NCBI RefSeq assembly: GCF_002008365.1
Contig: NZ_MRDL01000038.1
Span: forward strand, 1 to 44,251
Direction: 5' to 3'
Length of the DNA: 44,251 bases
Source: Rhizobium leguminosarum bv. viciae USDA 2370
GTDB taxonomy: Bacteria > Pseudomonadota > Alphaproteobacteria > Rhizobiales > Rhizobiaceae
Each line of letters starts with the position of its first letter. The stretch's first letter is position 1. The position numbers and the translations under genes are program-made. Under the pieces are notes generated by a model that saw only the letters and a list, made by a program, of their open reading frames with translations, was not told where the DNA came from and did no database searches. This document shows, piece by piece, positions 34,767 to 43,202 of the stretch.

Positions 34767-36515
34767 GTGCATCAGGAAGTAGGACTTATCGCGACGGTCG
34801 CCGTCAGTTTCGTTTTCGCGGCGGTCCTGGGCTATGCCGCCGACCGGCTTCGGCTGCCGCCACTCGTCGGTTACCTGATGGCGGGCATCCTGATGGGGCC
34901 GTTCACGCCGGGCTTTGTCGCCGATACCGCCCTTGCCAGCCAGCTCGCCGAGATGGGCGTCATTCTTCTGATGTTTGGCGTCGGCCTGCATTTTTCCGCC
35001 TCCGACCTGCTTGCCGTGCGCGGCATCGCCGTGCCTGGCGCAATCGGGCGGATTATCCTCGCCACCCTGTTGGGCATCGGCCTTTGCAAACTCTGGGGCT
35101 GGAGCCTCGGCGCCGGCATCGTCCTCGGCCTCAGCCTCTCGGTGGCGAGCACCGTCGTGCTCCTGAAGGCGCTGGAGGAGCGCAATCTCGTCAACGCGGC
35201 AAGCGGGCGCGTCGCCGTCGGCTGGCTGATCGTCGAGGATCTGGTGATGGTGCTGGCGCTGGTGCTGCTGCCGGCGCTGGCAGAGCTTCTGGGTGGTAAC
35301 GCCGCCGATACGACCAATCACGGCCTCGGCGACCTGCCACTGATGCTGACGATCGGGCTGACGCTGCTGAAGGTGGCGGCCTTCGCCGCCATGGCGATCT
35401 TCCTCGGGCCTCGCATCGTGCCCTGGCTGCTGACGATGATCGCCCGCACCGGCTCGCGCGAACTTTTTACGCTGACGGTGCTGGCGATCGCACTCGGCAT
35501 CGCCTTCGGTTCGGCGGCGATCTTCGGCGTCTCCTTTGCGCTGGGCGCATTTTTCGCCGGCGTTGTCATGAGCGAATCCCAGCTCAGCCACCGGGCGGCG
35601 GCCGACTCGCTGCCGTTGCAGAATGCCTTCTCCGTGCTGTTCTTCGTCTCCGTCGGCATGCTCTTCGATCCCTCGATCCTGGTGCGCCAGCCGCTGGCCG
35701 TGATCGGCGCATTGGCGCTCGTGATCCTGGGCAAGGGCATCATCACCTTCCTCATTGTCATCCTGCTCAGATATCCGATCAGCATGGGGCTGACATTGGC
35801 AGGCGGCCTTGCCCAGATCGGCGAGTTTTCCTTCATCCTCGCCGGTCTCGGCGTCTCACTCGGGCTCCTGCCGCATGAGGGCCAGGATCTGATCCTGGCT
35901 GCCGCCATCCTGTCGATCACGCTCAACCCAATCGTGATCTTCGCGACCGACGGCCTGAAGAAATACATCCATTCGAAATGGCCCTCCCTCTGGGAAAGCT
36001 ACGGCAGGAGCAGGCAGAAGGCGCTCGGCAAAGAACTGGAAAAGATCAGGGCGCTCGGCGAAGAGCGCGAGCGCCAGCATCAACTGAAGATGCAGCAGCT
36101 CATCGAGACGTTCCCGCTGTTCTCCGAGGTCGACGAGGACGCGCAGGAGGAGCTGCTGCTGCTCTTCAAGGCGAAATCCGCACCGCCCGGCGAACGCGTC
36201 ATCCGCCGCGGCGACCGGGGCGATAGCATGTATTTCATCTCCTCCGGCGCGGTGGAAGTGCGGCTCGCCAGTGGCGCGATCCGCCTGGAGCCAGGCGCCT
36301 TTTTTGGGGAAATGGCGCTACTGACCGGCGGACGGCGCACAGCCGACGTCATCGCCGTCGACTTCTGCCAGTTCGAGGTGCTCGAACGGCGCGACTTCAA
36401 TATGTTCATGTCGCACCATCCACATCTGCGCGCAGCGGTTAGCGAAATGGCCCAGAAGCGAACGGAAATGAACGTCCTGCGTCAGCAATGGGAAAAGTCG
36501 ATGGACCTGTCCTGA
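34767..36515 (+). CDS. CPA2-type cation:proton antiporter with C-terminal cyclic-nucleotide-binding domain
   Basis: About 582 residues. The first 385 form a Na+/H+ exchanger domain of the Kef/YbaL type, with LGYAADRLRLPPLVGYLMAGILMGP and LMFGVGLHFS. Instead of the usual RCK/TrkA-N domain there is a charged coiled-coil linker (about 405-445) and then a cNMP-binding domain (about 450-560). Its phosphate-binding cassette FGEMALLTGGRRTADV keeps the key Glu and Arg. Potassium efflux gated by a nucleotide is inferred. I start at the GTG at 34767, which has GAGAGG upstream and begins at the conserved VHQEVGLI; 17 further upstream codons are possible. Confidence 0.88.
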   Translation: MHQEVGLIATVAVSFVFAAVLGYAADRLRLPPLVGYLMAGILMGPFTPGFVADTALASQLAEMGVILLMFGVGLHFSASDLLAVRGIAVPGAIGRIILATLLGIGLCKLWGWSLGAGIVLGLSLSVASTVVLLKALEERNLVNAASGRVAVGWLIVEDLVMVLALVLLPALAELLGGNAADTTNHGLGDLPLMLTIGLTLLKVAAFAAMAIFLGPRIVPWLLTMIARTGSRELFTLTVLAIALGIAFGSAAIFGVSFALGAFFAGVVMSESQLSHRAAADSLPLQNAFSVLFFVSVGMLFDPSILVRQPLAVIGALALVILGKGIITFLIVILLRYPISMGLTLAGGLAQIGEFSFILAGLGVSLGLLPHEGQDLILAAAILSITLNPIVIFATDGLKKYIHSKWPSLWESYGRSRQKALGKELEKIRALGEERERQHQLKMQQLIETFPLFSEVDEDAQEELLLLFKAKSAPPGERVIRRGDRGDSMYFISSGAVEVRLASGAIRLEPGAFFGEMALLTGGRRTADVIAVDFCQFEVLERRDFNMFMSHHPHLRAAVSEMAQKRTEMNVLRQQWEKSMDLS

Positions 36516-36560
36516 CACAACATCACTCCTTTCAGCGGCAATCACGCTACCGTGATTGCT

Positions 36561-36845
36561 TCAGCCCGCCGGCCAATAGCCATCGGAGCGGAAATCCTCG
36601 GGGATCGGATCGAGCCGCGACAATGTCTCGGCTGCGAAATCGATCTGCAGCGACAAGTATTTAAGAGATGCCAGCATCGGCACGCCGGTCGCGAATTCCC
36701 GGATGCGGGACAGATGATAACCGCTCTCGCTGATCCGTCGCGCAGCCTCCCGGCGCACGTCGTCTTTGCTTGGTCCGCGCCGCTCTTCGGACCAGTCATC
36801 CATTTGCGCCGCCTGCCCACGGCCGCCTTCAATCACTTTGAACAT
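36561..36845 (-). CDS. Conserved small protein of unknown function
   Basis: A 94-residue soluble protein starting MFKVIEGGRGQAAQMDDWSEERRG. The middle part is helical and charged (DDVRREAARRISESGYHLSRIREFATG), and the end is SRLDPIPEDFRSDGYWPAG. I recognise no domain. A GTG six codons upstream is the other possible start. It lies between the antiporter gene and the YqaA-like gene on the opposite strand, so it is a single transcript. Confidence 0.75.
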   Translation of the reverse strand: MFKVIEGGRGQAAQMDDWSEERRGPSKDDVRREAARRISESGYHLSRIREFATGVPMLASLKYLSLQIDFAAETLSRLDPIPEDFRSDGYWPAG

Positions 36846-37047
36846 TCTCTTGCCACCCTGCACGTCGACCCCAATTAGCTTGCCGCAGAATGGCCGATTC
36901 GCAATCCCGCGAAATCTTGGGAGAGGCGCCGATACCCCGCATCACGAAAATTTTTGGACGGCGGTGGCAGGAAGGACACGGGCGAGCATTTACAGCGCCG
37001 CGCACGGCCCCTAAAGCTCTTTTGCACTGCAACAGGAAGGAAACGGA

Positions 37048-37638
37048 ATGCTCCGCAGACTTTACGACTGGACCATGTCTTTGGCCTCGCGCAAATCGGC
37101 CGAAGTCTGGCTCGCCGTCATCGCCTTCGTCGAAAGCTCCGTCTTTCTCGTCCCCGCCGATGTACTCTTTCTGCCGATGGCGCTTGCCAGGCCGGAACGC
37201 TCCTATCGCTATGCGTTGATTGCAACCGTCGCCTCCGTGCTCGGCGGCATCGCCGGCTGGGCGCTCGGCTATTACGCCTATGAGACGGTGGCGCGGCCGA
37301 TCCTGGAATTCTACGGCAAGTTCGAAGCCTTCGAGCAGATGAAGGCCTATGTCACCTACGAGTGGATCCTGCTGCTGCTCGTCACCTCGGGTCTTGCGCA
37401 TCTGCCGCCGATCAAGATCGTCACCATCCTGTCCGGCGTCATCCACGTCAATCTGGGGCTTTTCATCGTCTCGGCGATCGTCGCGCGCGGCGCGCGTTTC
37501 CTCTTCCTCGCCTGGCTGCTGCGCCGCTACGGCGAGCCGATCCGTGATTTCATCGAAAAGCGGCTCGGCCAGATCGTCGGTATCGGTGCCGCCGCCGTGA
37601 TCGTGTTATATCCCGCCTACCGATATCTCGCTCACTAG
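37048..37638 (+). CDS. YqaA/DedA-like inner membrane protein
   Basis: A 196-residue membrane protein with about 5 hydrophobic segments. The FVESSVFLVPADVLFLPMAL block and the GGIAGWALGYYAYE motif are the hallmark of the SNARE-associated (DedA/VTT) family; the short form is the YqaA branch. DedA proteins help return undecaprenyl phosphate or phosphatidylethanolamine across the membrane and matter for envelope and proton-motive-force balance, but YqaA itself has no firm role. AGGAAACGG lies just before the ATG. Confidence 0.88.
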   Translation: MLRRLYDWTMSLASRKSAEVWLAVIAFVESSVFLVPADVLFLPMALARPERSYRYALIATVASVLGGIAGWALGYYAYETVARPILEFYGKFEAFEQMKAYVTYEWILLLLVTSGLAHLPPIKIVTILSGVIHVNLGLFIVSAIVARGARFLFLAWLLRRYGEPIRDFIEKRLGQIVGIGAAAVIVLYPAYRYLAH

Positions 37639-37640
37639 GC

Positions 37641-37693
37641 GAGAATGATTTTAGCCGAATAGGCCTGAAATCTGATTTCGCATCTCATGCTCT
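37641..37693. repeat. Degraded copy of the compound intergenic element
   Basis: ATGATTTTAG-CCGA and a terminal CATGCTCT recall the second half of the element at 19808-19912, with arms that no longer pair well. It lies between the YqaA-like gene and dsbB. Confidence 0.4.
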
Positions 37694-37715
37694 ACCAACG
37701 TCGCGGAGTTCCGCC

Positions 37716-38234
37716 ATGACTGCCACTTCCTCGCCGCTCGCCCGCCCCGGCTTTATCTATTCCATGTTGCTGGCCATCGGCATGGCGGCCGCAGTCGGCA
37801 CCGCGCTCGGCTTCCAGTATATCGGCGGCTATATTCCCTGCGCGCTCTGCCTGTTGCAGCGCCAGCCCTATTATTACGCCATCCCGATTGCAATCCTGGC
37901 CGCCATCTCCGAGCTCGTCGGCCTGCCGAACTGGATCACCCGGGCGCTGATTCTCGCGGCCGGCATCCTGATGCTGGTGACGGCAGGTATGGGTGTTTAT
38001 CACGCTGGCGTCGAATGGCACTTCTGGCCGGGTCCGGCCACCTGCTCGACGACGGCAAGCAGCATGACGACCAATGCTGGCGATCTGCTCGGTGAACTCA
38101 ACACCATTAAAGGCCCGTCCTGCACCGATGCGGCGCTGCGGGTGCTCGGCCTGTCTTTTGCGGGCTGGAATGTGATTGCCGGAATCCTGCTCGCCGCCTT
38201 CGCCTTTGTCGGCGTTCGCAAGGCGGCCTCGTAA
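37716..38234 (+). CDS. dsbB: Disulfide bond formation protein DsbB
   Basis: A 172-residue inner membrane quinone reductase that re-oxidises DsbA. It has four membrane segments. The first redox pair is in PCALCLLQRQPYY (CxxC) and the second pair in the second periplasmic loop: one Cys in PATCSTTASS and one in GPSCTDAALRVLG, followed by LSFAGWNVI. GGAG at a proper distance supports the ATG. No dsbA is nearby. A hairpin follows the stop. Confidence 0.93.
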   Translation: MTATSSPLARPGFIYSMLLAIGMAAAVGTALGFQYIGGYIPCALCLLQRQPYYYAIPIAILAAISELVGLPNWITRALILAAGILMLVTAGMGVYHAGVEWHFWPGPATCSTTASSMTTNAGDLLGELNTIKGPSCTDAALRVLGLSFAGWNVIAGILLAAFAFVGVRKAAS

Positions 38235-38265
38235 AATTGTCCAGCAATCCAAGCACTGCAGCGTC

Positions 38266-38293
38266 CGTTGCGCGTCTGAAAGAGCGCGCAACG
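38266..38293. terminator. Two-way hairpin between dsbB and the HNH gene
   Basis: CGTTGCGCG (38266-38274) pairs perfectly with CGCGCAACG (38285-38293) between two convergent genes. The flanks (GCAGCGTC...) resemble a short repeat common between rhizobial genes, from memory. Confidence 0.65.
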
Positions 38294-38307
38294 CGTAGGC
38301 CGTTCGA

Positions 38308-38865
38308 TCAGGGCTGCAGTTCGGTATCCCAGTAGAGATAGTCGAGCCAGCTTTCATGCAGATAGTTCGGCGGGAACAGCCGGCCGTTATTGTGCAGATC
38401 CTGCACCGTCGGCTGATAGGGCTTCTGCGCCGGAAACATGCCTGCCTGCTTCGGAAGCTTGCTGCCCTTGCGCAGATTGCAGGGCGAGCAGGCTGCCACG
38501 ACATTTTCCCAGGTGGTCTCGCCGCCATGGGCGCGTGGGGTGACGTGGTCGAAGGTCAGGTCGTCATGGGCGCCGCAATACTGGCACTCGAACCGGTCGC
38601 GCAGGAAGACGTTGAACCGGGTGAAAGCGGGATTGCGGGACGGCTGAACGTAAGTCTTCAGGCACACGACACTCGGAAGACGCATCGAAAAGCTCGGCGA
38701 AGAAACCGAATGTTCATACTCTGCTATGATGTTCACACGGTCGAGAAATACCGCCTTGATCGCGTCCTGCCAGGACCACAACGACAAGGGGTAATAACTC
38801 AGCGGCCGGTAGTCAGCGTTCAGGACGAGCGCCGGCAGGGCCTGTGGGGAGACTGCAATCGTCAA
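38308..38865 (-). CDS. HNH endonuclease family protein
   Basis: A 185-residue protein with a conserved N-terminal ALVLNADYRPLSYYPLSLW block and an HNH nuclease core: CQYCG, then FDHVTPRAHGGETTWENVV, then CSPCNLRKG, giving four Cys zinc ligands and the His of the catalytic DH. This short alphaproteobacterial form is core and of unknown role, not a restriction enzyme by itself. The start appears to be a TTG at 38865 with GGAGA 6 bases before it; no ATG or GTG fits the conserved beginning. Confidence 0.88.
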   Translation of the reverse strand: MTIAVSPQALPALVLNADYRPLSYYPLSLWSWQDAIKAVFLDRVNIIAEYEHSVSSPSFSMRLPSVVCLKTYVQPSRNPAFTRFNVFLRDRFECQYCGAHDDLTFDHVTPRAHGGETTWENVVAACSPCNLRKGSKLPKQAGMFPAQKPYQPTVQDLHNNGRLFPPNYLHESWLDYLYWDTELQP

Positions 38866-38976
38866 GGGACTCTCCTGATCGATTCGGCATCTGCACCTGT
38901 ATATTAGGCCGGTTGTTACAGGATTGTGAAGTCCAATAAATTCAGAGGATAAAGGCAATTTGAAGAGTGTTGCCGA

Positions 38977-39654
38977 TCAGCCGATCGGCACCATGTCACG
39001 GCGCATCTTCGTGGCGTAGTAGGCCCAGAAAAGCCGTGCCGCCACCGAGCGCCACGGCGACCAGACTTCCGAAAGCTGGGCAAGCGCCTTCGCCTGCGGC
39101 CGTGCCGCAAGACCGAATGCCGCCCCGACGGCATTCTGCAGCGCGACATCGCCGGCCGGGAAAACATCGGCATGGCCGCCGCAAAACATCAGATAGACCT
39201 CTGCTGTCCATGGCCCGACGCCCTTCAACGCCGTCAGTTCGCCAAGCGCTTCGCCCGGCGGTTTCAGGCAGAGCCCGGAGAGATCGAGGCGGCCGGAGGC
39301 GACCGCTTCGGCGATCCGTGACAGCGTCTCGGCCTTGGCGCGCGACAGGCCGAATTCGCGCCATGCCTCGGCGTGAAGCAGTGCGTAACCTTCGGCCGTC
39401 AGCGAACCGTCCACCGGCAGCATGCGCCGCCAGATCGCGTCGGCGCTGGCGCGCGACACCATCTGCGAGACGATGATATGGGCAAGGCCGGCAAAGCCGG
39501 GCTCGCGCAATCGCAGCGGAATGGGCCCGGCCTCCGCGACGATCGGCGCAAGGCGCGGATCGAGGCGAAGCAACGCTTCGAGCCCCTGCCTGACATCGTC
39601 GTCGTTGCGGATGATCTGCACTTTGCCTCGCAGTGGTTCAAAAACCGAATCCAT
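38977..39654 (-). CDS. DNA-3-methyladenine glycosylase II (AlkA-type)
   Basis: About 225 residues of the HhH-GPD superfamily. The helix-hairpin-helix is LTALKGVGPWTAEVYLMF, followed by the catalytic Asp in FPAGDVALQNAVG. It removes alkylated purines from DNA. It lacks the N-terminal TBP-like domain of E. coli AlkA, as is usual for short bacterial members. Starts at 39654 and 39669 are both possible and neither has a ribosome site. The gene is head to head with gluQ, with the two starts touching. Confidence 0.88.
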   Translation of the reverse strand: MDSVFEPLRGKVQIIRNDDDVRQGLEALLRLDPRLAPIVAEAGPIPLRLREPGFAGLAHIIVSQMVSRASADAIWRRMLPVDGSLTAEGYALLHAEAWREFGLSRAKAETLSRIAEAVASGRLDLSGLCLKPPGEALGELTALKGVGPWTAEVYLMFCGGHADVFPAGDVALQNAVGAAFGLAARPQAKALAQLSEVWSPWRSVAARLFWAYYATKMRRDMVPIG

Positions 39655-39667
39655 GGCAGAAGAAAGC

Positions 39668-40549
39668 ATGACCACGAGTGAGCGTCAAAAACCCGTCTTT
39701 CGTTTTGCGCCGAGCCCCAACGGACCGCTGCATCTCGGACATGCCCTCTCGGCCCTGCTGAACCGCGACATGGCGGAGGCCGAACAAGGCCGCCTGCTGC
39801 TGCGCATCGAGGATATCGACCAGGCGCGCTGCACACCTGAGTTCGAGGCCGGCATCCATAGGGACCTCGAATGGCTTGATATCAGTTGGGAAAGCCCGGT
39901 GCGGCGCCAGTCGGAACATTTCCCCGAATATCAGGCGGCGTTGCACACGCTGATCGAGCGCGGGCTGGTCTATCCGGCCTTTCTGACGCGCGGCGAGGTG
40001 AAGGCGCGCATCGCTGCCTACGAGGCAGCGGGTGAACCCTGGCCGCGCGATCCCGACGGCACTCCGCATTATCCCGCAATTGACCGCGAGCGTCCGGCAG
40101 ACGAATGGCGGGACATGCTGACCTCGGGGAAGAAACATGCCTGGCGGCTCGATATGCGCAAAGCGCTCGACCTGATCGGCGAGCTGCTGTTCTGGACGGA
40201 AACCGGCGACGGCAGGACAGGTGAGATCGCCGCCGAGCCCGACGTCTGGGGCGACGTCATCCTGTCGCGCTCGGATGCGCCATCGAGCTATCATCTGTCG
40301 GTGGTCATCGACGATGCGCTGCAGGGCGTCACCCACGTCGTGCGTGGGCTCGACCTATTCCACGCGACATCGGTGCACCGCCTGTTGCAGGTGCTGCTCG
40401 GCCTGCCGCAGCCGGTCTATCACCATCATCGTCTCGTTCTCGACGCCGACGGCCGCAAGCTTTCGAAAAGCCAAGGCGACAGCGGGCTTGGCCAATTGCG
40501 TGCCCGGGGCATGTCAGGGGCGGATGTTCGCCGCCTTGTCGGGCTCTGA
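39668..40549 (+). CDS. gluQ: Glutamyl-Q tRNA(Asp) synthetase
   Basis: A 293-residue truncated glutamyl-tRNA synthetase that attaches glutamate to queuosine in tRNA-Asp. The class I signatures are there: FRFAPSPNGPLHLGHALSALL (HIGH-like) and KLSKSQGDSGLG (KMSKS-like). The anticodon-binding domain of GltX is missing, as in all GluQ. I start at 39668; AGAAG lies 6 bases upstream. Its first codons overlap the divergent glycosylase start region, and its last 36 bases overlap the end of the convergent yihY-like gene. Confidence 0.93.
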   Translation: MTTSERQKPVFRFAPSPNGPLHLGHALSALLNRDMAEAEQGRLLLRIEDIDQARCTPEFEAGIHRDLEWLDISWESPVRRQSEHFPEYQAALHTLIERGLVYPAFLTRGEVKARIAAYEAAGEPWPRDPDGTPHYPAIDRERPADEWRDMLTSGKKHAWRLDMRKALDLIGELLFWTETGDGRTGEIAAEPDVWGDVILSRSDAPSSYHLSVVIDDALQGVTHVVRGLDLFHATSVHRLLQVLLGLPQPVYHHHRLVLDADGRKLSKSQGDSGLGQLRARGMSGADVRRLVGL

Positions 40550-41437
40550 TTGCCTTTCGACACGCTCTCTGCCGACGATCGAAAGCGTGTGGGAGAACAT
40601 CCGGAAGACGCGGAACTTGATCAGCGCCGCATTGATCTCCGCGCCGATGATGAAGATGACGCCGACCATGTAGAGGAAGATCAGCACGATCATGACAGAG
40701 GCGAGACCGGCATAGGTTGCCGTATAGTTGGCGAAGGTCGCCAGGTAATAGGCAAAGATCAGCGCGCCGGCGAGCCAGAGAAGCAGCGTCAGCAAGACGC
40801 CGGGAATGACGTCGAAGACCCGCCGCTTGCCGGCCGGCAACCAGAGATGCATGACCAGCAGTCCGACCGTCAGAACCACCAGCGTGCCATAGATGCGCCA
40901 GCTGAAGACGATATCGAGCGTATCGGCAAACAGCGGAAACCACTTCCTGGAATAATCGAGCGCCAGCGGCAGGGCGACGAGCAGAATGCTGATCGCCGTG
41001 AAGATGATGACTGCGATCAGCACGTAGCCCAGGCTGGCGAGACGCGTGAAATACCAGGGCCGCGTTTCCTGCACCCGGTAGGCGCGATTGAGCGAGATGC
41101 GCAGCGCCTCGACGCCGTTCGAGGCGAAATAGGCGGCCGCCAGCACCGAGATCGTCAGCAGCCCGCCGCGCGGAATGGTCAGCACCTGCAGCACCTGGTC
41201 GGCAAGCGGCTTGGCGATCGCCTCGGGCCAGGTGTCGAAGATCAGGTGGATGGCGGTCGAGGAAAACTGATCGGCGCCGAGGAAGCTTGCAAGCGCCGTG
41301 CCGAAGATCAGGAAGGGAAAAACCGCAAGCAGGCTCGACAGCGCCACGTGACTTGCCATGGCGAAGCCGTCGTCCTCGACCATGTGACAGATCGCGTCAT
41401 AGATCACGTCGTAGATCGTGCGCAGCACCTTCAGCAT
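40514..41437 (-). CDS. YihY/virulence factor BrkB family membrane protein
   Basis: A 307-residue protein with about six membrane segments; ASHVALSSLLAVFPFLIFGTALA, the RGGLLTISVLAAAYFASNGVEALRISLN block and the GAEINAAL motif are typical of the YihY/BrkB family. The older name 'ribonuclease BN' was a mistake; the function is unknown, perhaps transport or lipid handling. The ATG at 41437 has GGAGACGGA before it, better than the ATG at 41494. The last 12 codons overlap the end of gluQ. A charged C-terminal tail is cytoplasmic. Confidence 0.9.
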   Translation of the reverse strand: MLKVLRTIYDVIYDAICHMVEDDGFAMASHVALSSLLAVFPFLIFGTALASFLGADQFSSTAIHLIFDTWPEAIAKPLADQVLQVLTIPRGGLLTISVLAAAYFASNGVEALRISLNRAYRVQETRPWYFTRLASLGYVLIAVIIFTAISILLVALPLALDYSRKWFPLFADTLDIVFSWRIYGTLVVLTVGLLVMHLWLPAGKRRVFDVIPGVLLTLLLWLAGALIFAYYLATFANYTATYAGLASVMIVLIFLYMVGVIFIIGAEINAALIKFRVFRMFSHTLSIVGRERVERQSEPDKAANIRP

Positions 41438-41513
41438 TCCGTCTCCGGCTTTCCAGATTGTATCCTCTGGCCGAATATGGGAAACGAGTCCCATTTTGTA
41501 CAGGAATCATTCC

Positions 41514-42347
41514 ATGGCGGAGCAGCGCACCATCGTCGTGACCGGATGTTCGTCCGGTATCGGCGCTCATTGCGCACGGGCGCTGAAAGCCGATGGTTGG
41601 CGTGTCTTCGCGACGGTGCGCAAGCCGGACGATCTCAAGGGGTTGGAAGCGGAAGGCATCGAAGCCTTCCTGATGGACTATGCCAGGACCGAGACGATTT
41701 CCGACCTGGTCGGCGCAGTTCTGGAACGCAGCGGCGGTCGTATCGACGCGCTCTTCAATAACGGCGCCTACGGCCAGCCGGGCGCCGTCGAGGATCTATC
41801 GACGGCAACGCTGCGCGCGCAGTTCGAGGCGAATTTCTTCGGCTGGCACGAGCTGACGCGGCAGATCATTCCGCTGATGCGCAAACGCGGAGAGGGGAGG
41901 ATCGTGCAATGTTCGTCGATCCTCGGCATCGTCCCCTATCGCTTTCGCGGCGCCTACACCGCTTCCAAATTCGCGCTGGAAGGTCTCAGCATCACCCTGC
42001 GCATGGAGCTGCAGGGCAGTGGCATCCATGTCAGCCTGATCGAGCCGGGACCGATCGCCACGCGGTTCACCGCCAATGCGCTCGCCAAGATCAAGGAGCA
42101 TATCGATCTCGAGAATTCGCCGCACGCGGTCGATTACACCAGACAACTGGCGAGACTCGACGGATCGGGGCCGGTCAACCGCCATAAGCTCGGCCCGGAA
42201 GCGGTCTATTCCGTGTTGAAACACGCATTGAACTCGAAAAATCCGAGGCCACATTATCCTGTAACGACTCCGGCTAAGCAGGGCATGTTCCTGAAGCGGC
42301 TGCTTCCGGCAGACCTCTTCTATCGCCTGATGCGCTGGACGGACTGA
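41514..42347 (+). CDS. Short-chain dehydrogenase/reductase
   Basis: A 277-residue classical SDR. The cofactor motif VTGCSSGIG is at residues 9-17, NNGAYG stands for the NNAG motif, the catalytic Ser is in QCSSILG, and the active-site pair is in AYTASKFALEG (YxxxK). Lack of an acidic residue at the end of strand 2 and Arg in TVRKPDD favour NADP. The substrate is not clear; the C-terminal extension resembles SDRs of the retinol-dehydrogenase-like group. AGGAAT precedes the ATG. It probably leads the HIG1-PduO run. Confidence 0.92.
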   Translation: MAEQRTIVVTGCSSGIGAHCARALKADGWRVFATVRKPDDLKGLEAEGIEAFLMDYARTETISDLVGAVLERSGGRIDALFNNGAYGQPGAVEDLSTATLRAQFEANFFGWHELTRQIIPLMRKRGEGRIVQCSSILGIVPYRFRGAYTASKFALEGLSITLRMELQGSGIHVSLIEPGPIATRFTANALAKIKEHIDLENSPHAVDYTRQLARLDGSGPVNRHKLGPEAVYSVLKHALNSKNPRPHYPVTTPAKQGMFLKRLLPADLFYRLMRWTD

Positions 42348-42365
42348 CTGAGAAAGCAGAACGCT

Positions 42366-42569
42366 ATGTCCACGGTCACCTATATCCTCGCAATCATCGT
42401 CATGGGCGTCGTCGCCCTCGTCCTGATCCGCGGTCTCTTCAACATGATGAAGGGCGGCGATGCCAACCGTTCCAACAAACTGATGCAGCTTCGTGTGCTG
42501 TTGCAGGCGATCGCCGTCGTCCTGATCATGCTGACGCTCTGGCTGACCGGCGGCGGCCGCCCGACCTGA
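42366..42569 (+). CDS. HIG1-domain twin transmembrane protein
   Basis: A 67-residue protein with two membrane helices joined by a short loop (FNMMKGGDANRSNKLMQLRV). The LMQLRVLLQAIAVVLIM block is the HIG1/RCF signature. Relatives in mitochondria help assemble cytochrome oxidase supercomplexes; in bacteria a similar role is inferred. It is 18 bases after the SDR gene and 21 before the adenosyltransferase gene, so cotranscription is likely. Confidence 0.9.
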   Translation: MSTVTYILAIIVMGVVALVLIRGLFNMMKGGDANRSNKLMQLRVLLQAIAVVLIMLTLWLTGGGRPT

Positions 42570-42590
42570 CCGGACTTCAAGGGGGAAACC

Positions 42591-43169
42591 ATGGTCAAGC
42601 TCAACAAGATCTACACGAAAACAGGCGATGACGGCACGACCGGGCTGGTTTCCGGCCCGCGCCGGCGAAAAGACGATCTGCGCGTCGAGGCCTACGGCAC
42701 GATCGATGAGGCCAATTCCGCGATCGGCCTGGCGCGGCTGCACACGGCCGGCTTGCCCGAACTCGATGCCATGCTGATGTCGATCCAGAACGATCTCTTC
42801 GATCTCGGCGCCGATCTCGCCACCCCTGACACCGGTGAGCCACCGACCTACGAGCCGCTACGGATCGCCGAGACGCAGGTCGACCGCGTCGAGCACGATA
42901 TCGACCGGCTGAACGCCGGGCTGGAGCCGCTGAAATCCTTCATCCTGCCAGGCGGCAGCCCGGCTGCCGCCCATCTGCATCTTGCCCGCACGATTGCGCG
43001 GCGCGCCGAGCGTTTGATGGTCGCGCTTACCCGCACCGACGGCGAAATCGTCGGCGAGCCGGCGATGAAATACGTCAACCGCCTCTCCGATTTCCTCTTC
43101 GTCGCCGCGCGTCATGCAAATGACCAGGGCCATGCGGATGTACTTTGGGTTCCGGGAAAAAACAGATAG
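42591..43169 (+). CDS. PduO-type cob(I)alamin adenosyltransferase
   Basis: A 192-residue enzyme that forms adenosylcobalamin from cob(I)alamin and ATP. Family marks are IYTKTGDDGTTGL (ATP-binding N-terminus), YGTIDEANSAIGLAR, RRAERLMVAL and YVNRLSDFLFVAAR near the C-terminus. GGGGG stands 7 bases before the ATG. In this genome region no cobalamin-dependent mutase gene is present, so its product serves enzymes encoded elsewhere. Confidence 0.96.
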   Translation: MVKLNKIYTKTGDDGTTGLVSGPRRRKDDLRVEAYGTIDEANSAIGLARLHTAGLPELDAMLMSIQNDLFDLGADLATPDTGEPPTYEPLRIAETQVDRVEHDIDRLNAGLEPLKSFILPGGSPAAAHLHLARTIARRAERLMVALTRTDGEIVGEPAMKYVNRLSDFLFVAARHANDQGHADVLWVPGKNR

Positions 43170-43202
43170 GCTTGCCGCGTTCACGATCGCCGGGGGGCCT
43201 TT

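Noticed and set aside
40550..41761. A 403-codon open frame opposite the YihY-family gene
   Set aside because: Very rich in Asp, Gln and Arg, as expected from the antisense of membrane helices; no recognisable domain.
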